A stretch of DNA of 64,000 bases from Phymatolithon calcareum (Eukaryota; Rhodophyta; Florideophyceae; Hapalidiales): the NCBI GenBank assembly GCA_977006965.1, contig OZ345352.1:868001-932000 (forward strand), given 5' to 3'. Numbering within the stretch: the first letter of the stretch is position 1; every line of letters begins with the position of its first letter. This document shows, piece after piece, positions 46,626 to 57,546 of the stretch. A program made the translations under genes and the position numbers. Below the pieces are notes generated by a model, which saw only the letters and a program-made list of their open reading frames with translations, had not been told where the DNA came from and searched no databases.

Positions 46626-48154
46626 CTTCATCAAGGGCTCTCCTAGTGAAGAGAATTCCTTCGGATGATACTCTGTCATTGAAGCCTAGTCTTGAGGAAG
46701 ACGTCATGTTCAGATTCAAATCTGCTCTATAGAAAGAACTGCCACGTGAGCTGCAAACTTCAATTTACAATGTTTTTCAAAATCTGAAGTATCGATTTGG
46801 AATTAGAAGGAATTCAGTGTTACGGCATTAGCGATCACGGTAGCGAGAGCAAAAATGGCATGCTAAGGAATCAATCAGTATGGGAGCATACGCTTGTTGA
46901 ATGTGTGGTTCCTTCTACGATCATCATCGTCTTCAGCTGTGTTCGGAGAGAAATGCTGCATGCGAATGCAACACAAGCCATGATTCTGCCGAATGAAAAG
47001 TCAAATAATCCTTCAGATTGGCATGTGAGTTGCAGATGTGGTGCCTCTTCTTCAAAAACTTAGCACAACCAGTGGAAGAATGCTCCGGGTATATCTATCA
47101 ATAATTATTCAAACTTTGTATGACGCCATGTTCTGTCAGTAATGACACTTCGGTGTCCGACTACATCACAATCTTCTGCACCGAATATTTGCTTGTATTT
47201 GGGGGGTTTCTGCCGCGTCACGCAAAATGATCCGTTTTCGAGGCCTAAATTTCCGAAGAATGTCGACGGCGTCTCTCCAATGATGTTGTGGGGCAGGTGA
47301 TGAAGAAGGATAAAAGAACCTAACGGTCACAATTGCATCCAAGGTGAAATAAAAATACCAGTGCATTTAAGATCTTCCAATCAAATCGCTTCTTTTATGC
47401 AGGAAAGACAGCTGTCCATGTTCTTGCAATCGAGATCGGAGGTGCTCCAATTGAATCTCTGGACTTGTGAAAAAAAGCAACCTGTGCCTGGAAGGCACAT
47501 TGCATGCTGGCCAACCTGTCCTGGTATCTGTAAAGTCAGCACTGCCACTCACAAGCGAAACAACGATGTTTCTTCCAGTTTAATTGCACAAAGCCGAGTA
47601 TTGGGGTCACATGCGGGAATATTGAGAGCCGGAGCTACTTTCCCAGATAGGAGGTAGATTATTCTCTCTTGTATCAATAGAAAGAAGCCAGAGAGGAAAA
47701 ATTTAAAAAGAAGCACTGAGCAAATATTTTCCACGGGATTGTGCCATATAGTACTACAAAAAACCTTAGAAGAGTTGCTCCGATGATTTTCGAGAAGTAT
47801 ACCGACTGTAGAATAATAAAACTTTTTCTCAATCAAAAATGAAGCTTTCACGTTCGCAAGAGAAAGAAGTGAGAAAAGTCGCGACTCCGTCTTCGATTGC
47901 AAACGAGCGAGACAGTTGGCACCACCTGTACTACATTCAACTTTAAAACCTTACTCAGACCATAATCAAAACACTGAATATACTAGATTTCTGTTGGGCT
48001 TCCTTCGAACAAATAACAGAAAATAGGGTTTTTTCTGATCACGTCATTACCCCAGCGGAGAGCATTGACTGGTGCTTACAATCTCACGTCATATCATTTG
48101 CTTGAGAACTTAAACCACCCCCCCACACACATCGTCTCATTCGGTCAGCTAACA
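46626..48154. other. No supported gene; left flank of the transposase
   Basis: Only short frames (longest about 117 codons on the minus strand near 47900-47550). The left terminus of the transposon encoding the 48155 gene should lie here, but I could not identify an inverted repeat. Confidence 0.4.
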
Positions 48155-51100
48155 ATGGTGTTCGAGGAGCAATGCACAAAATGTGGTCGCATTTCGCGGC
48201 GTGCCATAGATGCGTCAAGGCACAGGGCAAAATGTGGCGTACACCCAACTTGTATCGCGAGCACGGCGGAGGCCAGGAATTCTGCACACTTGCAAGATTT
48301 TGCACTGCGCGAGGCACCGGCATCTGGTATGGACGCTTTTCAGGGAACTCCGAGCACGGGTGATGTCGACGTCGACGAAAACTCGTCGCTTTCAGAAGAA
48401 GATCACCACGAAGCAGAGGAGCAGGATGTTGCGGACGATGATGATGCAGATTTGTTGCTGGGCATAAGTGACAATACAGATATATCCGCTGTTACTGATA
48501 CTGGAGGAAGCAGTGCCATCGATCTTCAACCTGTATCTTACTTGCAGTATAAGGCCGCTGTATACATCTGCACTTCCGGAATACAAAGACAAGGCCTCTC
48601 GGTTTTGGAGACTGGAAAATACCTAAACTCGCTTGACCCGAAAGGGGAGGTATGTTTTCTATGGCGTTCAGGGAAAATGTTTTGGACCGATCATGCGCAC
48701 AGACAAAAACTTGCATTGGAGGAGTTCGGAAAATGGGAGTCCTATGTTGTAAAAACAGAACGGGCGGACATTGGCGATTACACTGCTTATGTTAGGAATC
48801 TACCAAAAACAATTTTGGGTATTATCCGGAACTCAAAAAGCTTGACAATCGACGGAAGAAAGGTACAGAATTGGACCGAACACCTTAACCTGAAGCCTTG
48901 CATGAAATTTGACACCAACGGCAGGCGAATTGTCACAGATTTCCATTCAGGTGATGATCTACTGTATCTGCACGAGATCATGACTAGCACAGGGGTGCTT
49001 CAGGAGAAGACTTTAGTACCAGTGCAGCTGTTTGTAGACAAAGCAAACGTCACGCGCTTGAACAAACGGCTAATGTACCCGGTGATCATGTATCTACTGG
49101 GCTTTTCAAGGAAAGTGACGGGGAAGCTGGCAGTCAATGTGGGTTTCATTCCAATTGTTCGGAAAAATTCAATAGCGGGAAGAAGGCTGTCTAAAGATAT
49201 TGTGCGATCCACACGAAGAATAGTTACACAATCCACGTTGGTACGTTTACTATCGCCCTTGAATGAAAAGGTGGCCTTGAAAGTTCTATTTCCAGACGGT
49301 GTGGAGCGTGAAATCAAGCCCATTTTGTTGTCAATTGTGGCGGATATGCCAGAAGTTGCACTACTTACTTCATGCCGGATGAGCGACAACACAGCTCATC
49401 CTTGTGGACGGTGCTTCATCTCTTTAGCCGCAATGAACCTGGTGGACACTAGAACTCAGCTGCTGAAAACAACCACACTCATGAAGTCTATTTATGCATC
49501 TGTAGCGAGCATGGGCACAAAGACTGAGAAAGAGCAATACTTGAAGGAGAAAAGCTTGCATCTGCCGGCATCGGTCCTAATGGATCGATTCGAATGTTGT
49601 CTAGGCTCCTCTGAAATGCGAAACCAAGTTGTGTCTCGCATGTCAGCAGCAACTGCGAGTACCGTTCCAAATCCCGCTGACTTGCTTTGTGATATTGGTC
49701 GGAAAACATGCTCTCTAGTTCACGCAAGGCCTTTCAGCTTTCACTCATTCTGCAAATTCGAGTCTATGCATAACTTCGACATTGGATATACAAAGGATAT
49801 TTTGCAATCCATTGGCACTTTCTTTGCAGTCTGTTTGAAAGGGGATGCTTCAAGTGCGATATTGGATAAGGCAAACCATCATCAAGTGTGCCTACCCAGG
49901 CGATCTCAAACAGGTACATATCGTCTCCCCAAAGCAGGTGCCATTTTGGCCCCTGGGCACGCCAACGTTACTGCCCAAAATTTATACTCCTCACTTGCGG
50001 TGTTGCCGTTTCTTTTAAAAGGTTCCGAAAAGGGTATCGGTGGGGCTGCAAAGATCATGCACTACATGTTGGACCTGGTTTTATCTTACATACATCTGCA
50101 TCACTTCGTACGGCGGATAAATACGCTTCCCTGGCATGTTTATAGTACAGTGCACGGAGAGATTTCTGTTTTGAATACTAAGTTCTATCAGAGCTACGAA
50201 AACTCTATTGGAAGGGCAAAAGGGCGAGCCATGGGTTCGGGACTGGCACCCATTGGCCGGCTACTCGCCACGCCGAAGGTGCATCAACTGTACTGCCATT
50301 TAGCGTTCGACATAATGGCCGGGGGAAATGTTCAAAACTTCGACGCGCAACTAGGGGAGTCTCATCATGTAGGCACACGTGCCCATTACAATCGATCCAC
50401 TAAGACTGGGGGCGCTGAGGAGCAAGTTGCAAGACGAGCGACCACGCGTGAGCTCGGCGTGCTACAGCGCATGTATCTATGCAACGAGCCAAAGGAGCTC
50501 TCTGCCAATGAAGGTGCTGTTCGTGTAGTCGGACTAGAAAGCAATGGCGAGGAGCCGACAAAAAAGAAGCGAAAGCGATCTCTCACAAAGCTTACATCTT
50601 CTCTAATTGACGGAGAGAGCGTTTTAAATATTGTTCGTGGACTGCGGGGCGGCCTTGAAAGCCGTGATGTGCCCGTGTTTAGAATGGATTTTGACTCCGT
50701 CAGAGTTGTACAGACAGTGGAAATTAAGGCACGTTATCCATGGTTGCAAAATCATGGAGTGAACGGAAAATCTGTTGAAACAGTTCGTGGTCTGAAACAA
50801 CTCGTAAGGGCAGCATCAGCATTCTATAATGAGGAACCGCAGTACGACTTTGTGCAATATGTGTCGGGAAGTGCGAAGATTTTTGGACAAGTAAGGCTGC
50901 TTTTTGAGCAGCCTTACGAGGACAAGATTGCAGATCATGGCCCATTCTTGGCGCTAGTGAGAACCCTGAAGGCTGCAGAGGGGAGAATATTAGAAAAAGG
51001 CGTGGAAGAAGACGAAGAATGGGGGATACGAAACACTAATCTTCTCGAAAGTGCAGGGTGTACATATTTACAATGGGACATTGATGACCGTACTGAGAGC

Positions 51101-51442
51101 TACCGGCGCGCTGTCATTAACGTTAAGAGTATTTTGTGTCCTGTGTCGATTGTTCCAGACTTTCAGTGTCCAATAATCCCAGAGAAAGGGTCTAAGCTCT
51201 GGAATGAGATGACAGCTGTATCTATTGAAAAGGATCGTCGCCGTTTTGAAAGAGAAGAGCGAGCAAGTAACTTGATGATCGATCGTGGGAGAAAAAACAA
51301 CTTAAATTTCGACGATACGTCGATAGCAGAAACTAAACCGGTGCGATTGGCATCGGATGGGCCAAGTGAGCTTCCACACCCTAAGGAAGAACGATTTTTT
51401 TACAACCCGTTTATGCCGTGGACTACTCCGGAGAACAAATAA
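48155..51442 (+). CDS. Plavaka/CACTA-like DDE transposase, intact
   Basis: A 1095-residue protein from the ATG at 48155; the frame is open upstream but without another ATG. It would cut and paste its transposon by the DDE mechanism. A C2HC finger (C7, C10, H23, C27) is followed by an acidic stretch (about 75-110) and a SANT-like helical region. The core has PVQLFVDKANV (first Asp, about residue 294), then ADMPEVALLTSC...HPCGRC (about 397-418). The third block begins PKVHQLYCHLAFDIMAGG and contains GESHH (Glu about 734) and YNRSTKTGG. This order (VD..N, D.PE...C..C, PK.H...GE..H) is that of fungal and algal Plavaka-type transposases in the CACTA superfamily. A basic KKKRKR signal lies near 810. 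No stop or frameshift interrupts it, so the element may be recent. A convergent partner gene lies 123 bp downstream. Confidence 0.75.
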   Translation: MVFEEQCTKCGRISRRAIDASRHRAKCGVHPTCIASTAEARNSAHLQDFALREAPASGMDAFQGTPSTGDVDVDENSSLSEEDHHEAEEQDVADDDDADLLLGISDNTDISAVTDTGGSSAIDLQPVSYLQYKAAVYICTSGIQRQGLSVLETGKYLNSLDPKGEVCFLWRSGKMFWTDHAHRQKLALEEFGKWESYVVKTERADIGDYTAYVRNLPKTILGIIRNSKSLTIDGRKVQNWTEHLNLKPCMKFDTNGRRIVTDFHSGDDLLYLHEIMTSTGVLQEKTLVPVQLFVDKANVTRLNKRLMYPVIMYLLGFSRKVTGKLAVNVGFIPIVRKNSIAGRRLSKDIVRSTRRIVTQSTLVRLLSPLNEKVALKVLFPDGVEREIKPILLSIVADMPEVALLTSCRMSDNTAHPCGRCFISLAAMNLVDTRTQLLKTTTLMKSIYASVASMGTKTEKEQYLKEKSLHLPASVLMDRFECCLGSSEMRNQVVSRMSAATASTVPNPADLLCDIGRKTCSLVHARPFSFHSFCKFESMHNFDIGYTKDILQSIGTFFAVCLKGDASSAILDKANHHQVCLPRRSQTGTYRLPKAGAILAPGHANVTAQNLYSSLAVLPFLLKGSEKGIGGAAKIMHYMLDLVLSYIHLHHFVRRINTLPWHVYSTVHGEISVLNTKFYQSYENSIGRAKGRAMGSGLAPIGRLLATPKVHQLYCHLAFDIMAGGNVQNFDAQLGESHHVGTRAHYNRSTKTGGAEEQVARRATTRELGVLQRMYLCNEPKELSANEGAVRVVGLESNGEEPTKKKRKRSLTKLTSSLIDGESVLNIVRGLRGGLESRDVPVFRMDFDSVRVVQTVEIKARYPWLQNHGVNGKSVETVRGLKQLVRAASAFYNEEPQYDFVQYVSGSAKIFGQVRLLFEQPYEDKIADHGPFLALVRTLKAAEGRILEKGVEEDEEWGIRNTNLLESAGCTYLQWDIDDRTESYRRAVINVKSILCPVSIVPDFQCPIIPEKGSKLWNEMTAVSIEKDRRRFEREERASNLMIDRGRKNNLNFDDTSIAETKPVRLASDGPSELPHPKEERFFYNPFMPWTTPENK

Positions 51443-51564
51443 AGGGATAACCGCATACGCTCTTCGATGTCCTTTATCGAACGGGCCAGTCTTCGCGAGC
51501 AGACTTCAGAGCAAAAAATCATTTAATGTCATCAGTTCTAGAAAGAATCGACACTAGCATTACT

Positions 51565-52593
51565 CTACACAAAGTGCCTACCCAAAAGGCGGTCATAGTG
51601 AGCAATGAAATTTAAGTCATCACCATCAGCATCCAAGATCTCAAACGTACCAGTAGTCCACCCACTAGGAGACTTTGTCCCGGTAGCAGTCAGCTGCTTC
51701 CGCAAAGAGGCTGACATCAAATGCATCATCTCAATGTGTTCCTCAGGAGTAGCCCTAGCATGTGCAGCAGCGGGGACAAACCGGAACAGAGATGGAGAAA
51801 CAGACTTCCTCGTAAAAGATCTCACGAGTGCCACGCAAGCGAACGCAAGTTGCGCAAGAGAAACTTTGGGCTGCTTGTCTGCAAGTCGAAAAGCCTTGAC
51901 CACAGCCGCTACAAAACGAGAACCATCCACTGGGTGCTTTCCATTTCGCCGGAAGTCACCGCCGTCAACCGCAGCGACAGAACCAAACAAATGACCAACC
52001 CCGTTCACCCCGCGCTCCACAAAAGCCACGAACGCATCCACTACTGCCTTCTTCCGAGCTCCCCTTGCGTTGCTAAATTTCTTGTACACCTCAGCCATGA
52101 TGAAAGCCTCATTATTTTCGAAGAAGTGCTCCGCATGGTCCCCGTCGATTGGAACATCGTGTTTCACCGATAAAGAATGGAGGACAACGCCATAGAAATT
52201 GTAGAACACATACTCACCACTGGGGAAAAAGTCAGCGACAGAGCTTTCTGAGGAGTTCATCCGGTCTACAACCAGCAGACCCAAGGCTGTCCCAAGATTG
52301 GAGTGCGGTCCAATGACGCACGTCGTAGTTGCGTACTTCCAAAGTGTTCGCAACGGACATTCGACATCAGCAACTTGCACTGAAAGGCAATTTGGAAACT
52401 TGCACACCATGCTAGCCACTGTGTTTCCGTGCACGGAAGCGCAAACTTTTCTTAGAAGCGCCTCTATTGATTTGCTCCGTGCTGAGAGTTCGCGGTTGTC
52501 ATCCTTGAGTTGATTTAGATCTCGTTGGAAAGACGCGAGCTGCTCGGAGAGTTCCATCTCCGAAGTCGTACTGTCTGGGCTAATGAACGACAT
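51565..52593 (-). CDS. Coiled-coil protein paired with the transposase, unrecognised
   Basis: The ATG at 52593 gives 342 residues ending LLGRHFV; the longer frame starts with GTG and is not favoured. An N-terminal helix (about 15-55) has heptads, including LASFQRDLNQLKDDNREL. The rest is mixed alpha/beta with a charged, Ala-rich C-terminal half. It converges on the transposase with 123 bp between stops and is also intact, which suggests one two-gene transposon. In CACTA elements a second protein commonly binds subterminal repeats, and a coiled-coil protein could play that role, but this is an inference. It could also be a host gene. Confidence 0.55.
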   Translation of the reverse strand: MSFISPDSTTSEMELSEQLASFQRDLNQLKDDNRELSARSKSIEALLRKVCASVHGNTVASMVCKFPNCLSVQVADVECPLRTLWKYATTTCVIGPHSNLGTALGLLVVDRMNSSESSVADFFPSGEYVFYNFYGVVLHSLSVKHDVPIDGDHAEHFFENNEAFIMAEVYKKFSNARGARKKAVVDAFVAFVERGVNGVGHLFGSVAAVDGGDFRRNGKHPVDGSRFVAAVVKAFRLADKQPKVSLAQLAFACVALVRSFTRKSVSPSLFRFVPAAAHARATPEEHIEMMHLMSASLRKQLTATGTKSPSGWTTGTFEILDADGDDLNFIAHYDRLLGRHFV

Positions 52594-52816
52594 AGTGAAT
52601 TTGACGAGCGTTGTATGGGCAGCAGTGATATTTGCAACACAGAACACTTCCTTGTGCGGCGGCGGTGACGCCGGGAAGCATCGTGTGAGCCCGATCCGTA
52701 TTTGTAGACTTCACGCGAATGCAAAGGTCGACGCTGGATCCATCGGCGGCAGTACGAGTGTTCAGTACGTGTTTACATCGATGTAAATCAAGTCCATTAC
52801 GAGCCCTTGTGAATTG

Positions 52817-53282
52817 TCATCCTTGAAATGCAGTAAAATTTCCATAAAAGCGAGTATAAAACTGAGAACGACACTCGCACCCAGAACTCCCGCTTCGTTC
52901 AAACACCGCAACCTTACACTTTCGCGTGTCCAGTAAAGACGGAGATTGGAACGACTTCAATTGCCCGTGGCCCAACTGGTACCATGATAGAGCCACTAAC
53001 TGCGGTTTCGGCGATGTTTCCCCTTGCACTATGCGTTTTCCCCCCTTTCTCAAGGAACGTTGAGCTAAGTCTTCTCGACACGTTCGTCATCAGGTAAACA
53101 CGTAAGCACTGATTATTCGTGAAAAACGTTTCGAGTGCCCAGTCCGGTGCGGAGAAAATCAAAGACACAACGAGGAGGCTTGGGTATGGTGTGTCTGCAA
53201 AAAGGGATGTCAGTGTTTGTACTATAGCTTCTTGGGGAGCGCTATTTGTAGAACTTGAAGTTGTGCGAACAGCTGTCCCCAA
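52817..53282 (-). pseudogene. Possible relic of the membrane-protein family
   Basis: The minus frame 53282-52914 reads as 122 codons (APDWALETFFTNNQCLRVYL, SGSIMVPVGPRAIEVVPISV). A frame change then leads to CLNEAGVLGASVVLSFILAF with a TM-like helix and a stop. The order (an ETAF-like motif, beta-rich stretch, terminal TM helix) resembles residues 370-470 of the 525-aa protein. The similarity is weak and this could be a piece of the transposon instead. Confidence 0.3.
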
Positions 53283-55633
53283 CTGTTGTACACGTGTAAA
53301 AATGACGCCGAATGCTCTGACTAATCGCTATCGATATTCGACTTAGATCTTTCTCACTACTTCGCTTCGTTATCCGCTCTTTCGTGTAGGCCTAGATCTC
53401 GTCGAACAGGGAGTGAATTTGCCATCATGCATTGCCCAAAAGTGTACCTGTGCAAGAACAAGGTCCCCGAGAGTCATTGCGCTTGGCAGTTGTGATTACG
53501 ACTTATGCATTCTTCAGCAGGACTGCGGGCCATTGCAAATCAATGACCGGGCGCAACAGTACATCCAAGTAAGTTTCCACTGTTTTGTTCATTTCCGACT
53601 CGTGCATTTCTTCGTGCACATCACGACCGTCTGATATCTGAGAATTTTCTCTCGCATTCTTTCATTTCGCGAGCGGGGATACGGACAGGCCAAGAAGGCG
53701 CACGCAGGGACGGTCTCCATATTATCTAGCGTTTGGCTAAGAGCATTCTGTACGGAGTGACCTGGCATGGCCTTCCTCAATCTCGATCTCGGTGCCATTA
53801 ATTGTGCTTCCTCCAAAGATACTACCCGTATTGTCCACATTCCGCACAACAAAGACAATTGACAGTCAATCCGTTTCGCAACTTCCGCTGCGTTGCTTGT
53901 CAACGAACCAGTCAGAAATCAGGGCGCTTTCTCTTCGTCTTATTCTTGCAATTTAAACGTGGGCGATGAAAATATTGCCCTGCTCCGGAACAGTCAGCAC
54001 ATTCTGGACAACGAAACAAGTAAGAATTGGATATCTAGAAACCCTTTTTTACAGCCCAACGACCTTGGTAACGATGGAAATACTGACTTTTGTTGACCTC
54101 ATGCAATATGTTTCCGTACTTTCGGTAACGGGCGGACATGATAAGCGCTCAATCACTGCCGTCCCGTAAATGGTTTGGAAGTATTCGTGCGGGATATAAA
54201 TCAGGGCAAGAATGTTTCGCTAAAACTCTGAACATTCTGCACATTCAAATTGTAAGCTTTGCGTTCTTTCTCGACTCTCAAATTGTCCCCGATTTTCGAT
54301 ACTGAGATATACGTCCATCTTCAACAATTGTTCAATGTTTTGAATGCCCAGAAATACAGGATTAATCTATCGGAAAATTAGCAATTGTTCATAGCTCTTG
54401 CAGAGCCGAGCATTCTCATGGCTCTTTGTGCGGTCACGCATGCTCTTTCCGCTACTGTACCGCATGGCTGAAACAGTGCTATGATTGTCTTGCTTCTCCT
54501 GTACCAGTTCACAAATTCTGATCATTCTGCACATTCCAGAACGTAAGCAATTCATTTTTTTCGGCGCCCAAGTACTGGAATACCATACTAACTGAGCAAA
54601 TTTTCATGAATATTGTTGGGCTCACACAACAGGTTTTCGGAGCGCGAGAGCTCCAAAGGAGGTTGAATTGCTCAAGAAGTACCGATATCCTTACGTGGTG
54701 AGAAGTTCTCTTGCCTGACCTAAAGTGCGCCTTGAAAATCTGGCAGACCCTGCTGTTTGTCAAGTACCGCAGGGTTTGCCAGAAAAAGTACCCTAGGGTA
54801 CTTTTTAGAACCCGTTTTGGACCTACTGCCGATTGCGAACGGGATCCTATCGTTCTATTGTAGGTCGCTGTGGGCAGGTGATTGTAGTGCCTGCCCCAGA
54901 ACAGCCACATCACTGACAGGACAACCACTTACAGTACTGGTAGCACTGGTGCATTAAAAGAGCGATAACCATCACATCGGCAGCGTGATCTCTTTGTCCT
55001 TGCTGCCCCTGTGACGGTTCTATCCGTATTCACCCAGTTTGAAAAAAAATGTAACGCCATAACTTGGGCAAATATTGCGTAATCTTAGTTGAGCTATGAC
55101 ACCGTAACCAGCGCGTCACGTTTTGCGCAGGAAAAGTCACCCCCCTAAATACAGTCAAATATTCGGTGCAGAAGATTGTGATGTATGTGCAGGACTGGAA
55201 TCCCGATGCGAACGAGATGAATTTCATTCTACATTATTCCCTTCCCTGATCATCTCTGAGGACACAGCAGCATCGGCGAAACTGGGGCCTGTCTGTCTCA
55301 TCAAGCTGAAATGACGACTGTTACAGGTTTCCTGTTCCTTACGTTTCTGCTGACGCCGCAATTCGAGCACCTCTCATATACTGTACTGTATTCCAGAACT
55401 GTGCTTCGTAAAGTTGCTGTGTGTGCAGTTCTATTACTGCAGGTGCTGTCATAATCCAATACGATTAGTACGTGGACTTGTGCTGTTCTGTAACGAAACA
55501 GAGTGCATCCAGATTTCGATCACAAAAATCATTGAAGCTTCGGAGTCTCCAGTTTCAGAACCGCATCACCCTGTTACAGCATCTCAAATGAGACGGCGTA
55601 CATAATATGTATAAGAAGCACTACCCGATGAGG
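53283..55633. other. About 2.3 kb without a supported gene
   Basis: Only short frames. A perfect 24-bp palindrome sits at 54783-54806. The right terminus of the 48-52 kb transposon may lie in the first part, but no inverted repeat was found. Confidence 0.4.
54783..54806. repeat. Perfect 24-bp palindrome centred on CCCTAGGG
   Basis: The half-site AAAAAGTACCCT is followed by its exact inverse. The core CCCTAGGG is the same as that of the palindromes at 60715-60892, though the flanks differ. Confidence 0.8.
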
Positions 55634-57546
55634 TCAATTGCACAGCACTGCACTTCCGGCAAACCCACTTTCAAATCGTTCAAAGCTGGTTTGAAAAAGC
55701 AAGTCCGCAAAATCAGATGATTTGTTCAGTGGCGTCACGTGGAGTGCATACTCCCACTTTGGCGAAATAAGCAACTTGAAGATTGTAACGCATGTCACAG
55801 GCTGAAAGCCTCCAACATTGACGCCAATATCCCGAGGTTTGTCTATGCACCCCACTGCATTTCGTACTCTTGATAACGCCATGTCGTCTGTTACGCCTTT
55901 GTGGTTCATGATTATCCCGAGATACGAGAGCCTTCATGCTTGATGAAGAACTCGACCAGCAATGTGGAAGGTGTGTTTCGAAAGTCTCTTGTATTTAAGG
56001 ATCTCGCTCTTTCCTGGCTTTGTGTTCCAGCTCACACCATTTTCCTTCGCCCAGGTCGTCGCTATATCAAGCAGCCTCTGCATTCCTTCTTCATCCTTAG
56101 ATTTCAGCTGGACATTGTCAGCGAACAGTTGCGCTGGATTATCAGAGACGTCGCTGGGGACTTTGGAGACCGCTTCCGCGAATGTTTCCATAAAGATATT
56201 GTACAGGCACGGGCTCAGTGGGGACCCTTGAGGTACTCCTCGAGCGATAGTGCACCATGTTCTTGTATCATCGCCTGCTGACGTAACCCACGAGGATTTC
56301 AGAAGATATGCCACCATCCTTGTTATTTCGTCGGGTAGCTCTGCTTGAGTCTTTTCATGAGGATGTCTCGTGGCACCCTGTCATATGCTGCAGAGAGGTC
56401 AAGAACCGCGACAAAAGGATGTCCATCTTTCATGGCACATTTTGCGCGGAGTATCGCAACATATGTGCTCTTGTCTTTTCGGAAACCTAGCTGGGCACTG
56501 TTAAAGCGGTAGTGTTCCCTTATGTATGAAGGAGAAGAAGAGGAAATTTTTATTATAGTGTTACCAATGCATCTGCTGACGCTTGGGGCAACACTTCTGG
56601 CGAGACACTAGGACTCAAGCGGAACCCAAAAGCTCCATTTCGCTAAAAGTGACATAGTCAGCAAAACTCCAAAACCTACCTCTGGTCTCACAGAAGAGAT
56701 CTCGAGGGGGAAAATCATATCGCTTCTATTGCCACGCAGAGTATACCGTCTCTTGACGAGCGACGGTACGCACATGGGAGTTTGCGACGTCCCGAGTCGT
56801 TTCTGCGCCGATGGCGCCATGGGCGAGTTTAGCGACTTCCCGGGTCTGTCCCTTATGTATGAGTCGAGTGCGGAATCGATGATTTTCCTGGCTTGACTCA
56901 ATAGTGATATAGGTCTGTAGTTCGCTGCAACATGGGATGGGCCTTTTTTGTACAGAGGGATCAGATTAGCTTGACGCCACGCTCGCGGAAGACATTTGAG
57001 CCTCCCACATGTCTCCCATAAGGCTAGCAATATACTCAATCCGGCTTCCTTAAAAGCCTTTAGTCGCACATTCCAGTCTTTTTCAGCCTTGCACACATTA
57101 GAAATATACGCAGAGACCTTGCTTGGATATACTGGAGCTCCGATTGCCTTGCTCGACCCTTTCCTTCTTATTTTTGACTTCATAATTTTGCTTGCGACGT
57201 TGGCTGCCTCAGTGGGACCCAGTTTCTCCACTCCGCCGAGGTACTTTTCAAATTGCTCACGTTTCGCTTTTCTTACTTGCTTTTGGATTTGTGCATTAAT
57301 TTCTCGGAGGGCAAGCCGGTCATTTTCAAGCTCGGTTCTTTTGTAAATCTTGTACAATCGAGTTCGCTTCTTGGCTAGTTTGTCGAGCTCAATGTTCCAA
57401 AAGGTCATGAATCTTGCCGGCCTGGGCCTAGAGGACGCCCATGGCTGTATAAGATTCTTCGAAAACCTTTCGTACCATTTGTCCAGGTCTTGTTTGCGAT
57501 TGCAGGCTTTCAGTTGCTCCAGCATCATCGGCAGCCACTTGGACAT
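55634..57546 (-). pseudogene. LINE (non-LTR retrotransposon) ORF2, 5'-truncated and broken
   Basis: This is the reverse transcriptase of a non-LTR element, read leftward. It begins at 57546 inside the charged linker that precedes RT; the endonuclease is missing, as in 5'-truncated insertions. Then come LPRAWRQANLIPLYKKG and AANYRPISLLS (RT motifs 1-2). A 319-bp retroposon interrupts (56530-56848). After it are FNSAQLGFRKDKSTYVAILR, the motif A region FVAVLDLSAAYDRVPRDIL, a frameshift near 56330, motif B GVPQGSPLSPCLYNIFME, and motif C as FADN instead of FADD. The C-terminal part contains YLGI and NHKGVTDDM. Loss of the second catalytic Asp, the frameshift and the insert make it inactive. The 5' break coincides within a few bases with the start of duplication copy B. 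Confidence 0.85.
56530..56848 (-). mobile_element. 319-bp retroposon inside the LINE, longest family copy
   Basis: TCCCTTATGTATGA is duplicated exactly at 56516-56529 and 56849-56862. On the minus strand the element starts CAGACCCGGGAAGTCGC, runs through the body shared with the other copies (GAGACCAGAGGTAGGTTTT, CCCCAAGCGTCAGCAGATGC) and ends AATAAAAATTTCC then TTC repeats. No tRNA box B (GGTTCGANTCC) is apparent in its head. It could be a SINE or a 5'-truncated LINE 3' end. Confidence 0.85.

Noticed and set aside
48065-48154. Upstream extension of the transposase frame to 48065
   Set aside because: It starts at TTG; the first ATG is 48155 and the zinc finger follows directly.
47500-48154. 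Terminal inverted repeats for the Plavaka-like element
   Set aside because: No CACTA-type match could be found by eye between this flank and 52600-53400.
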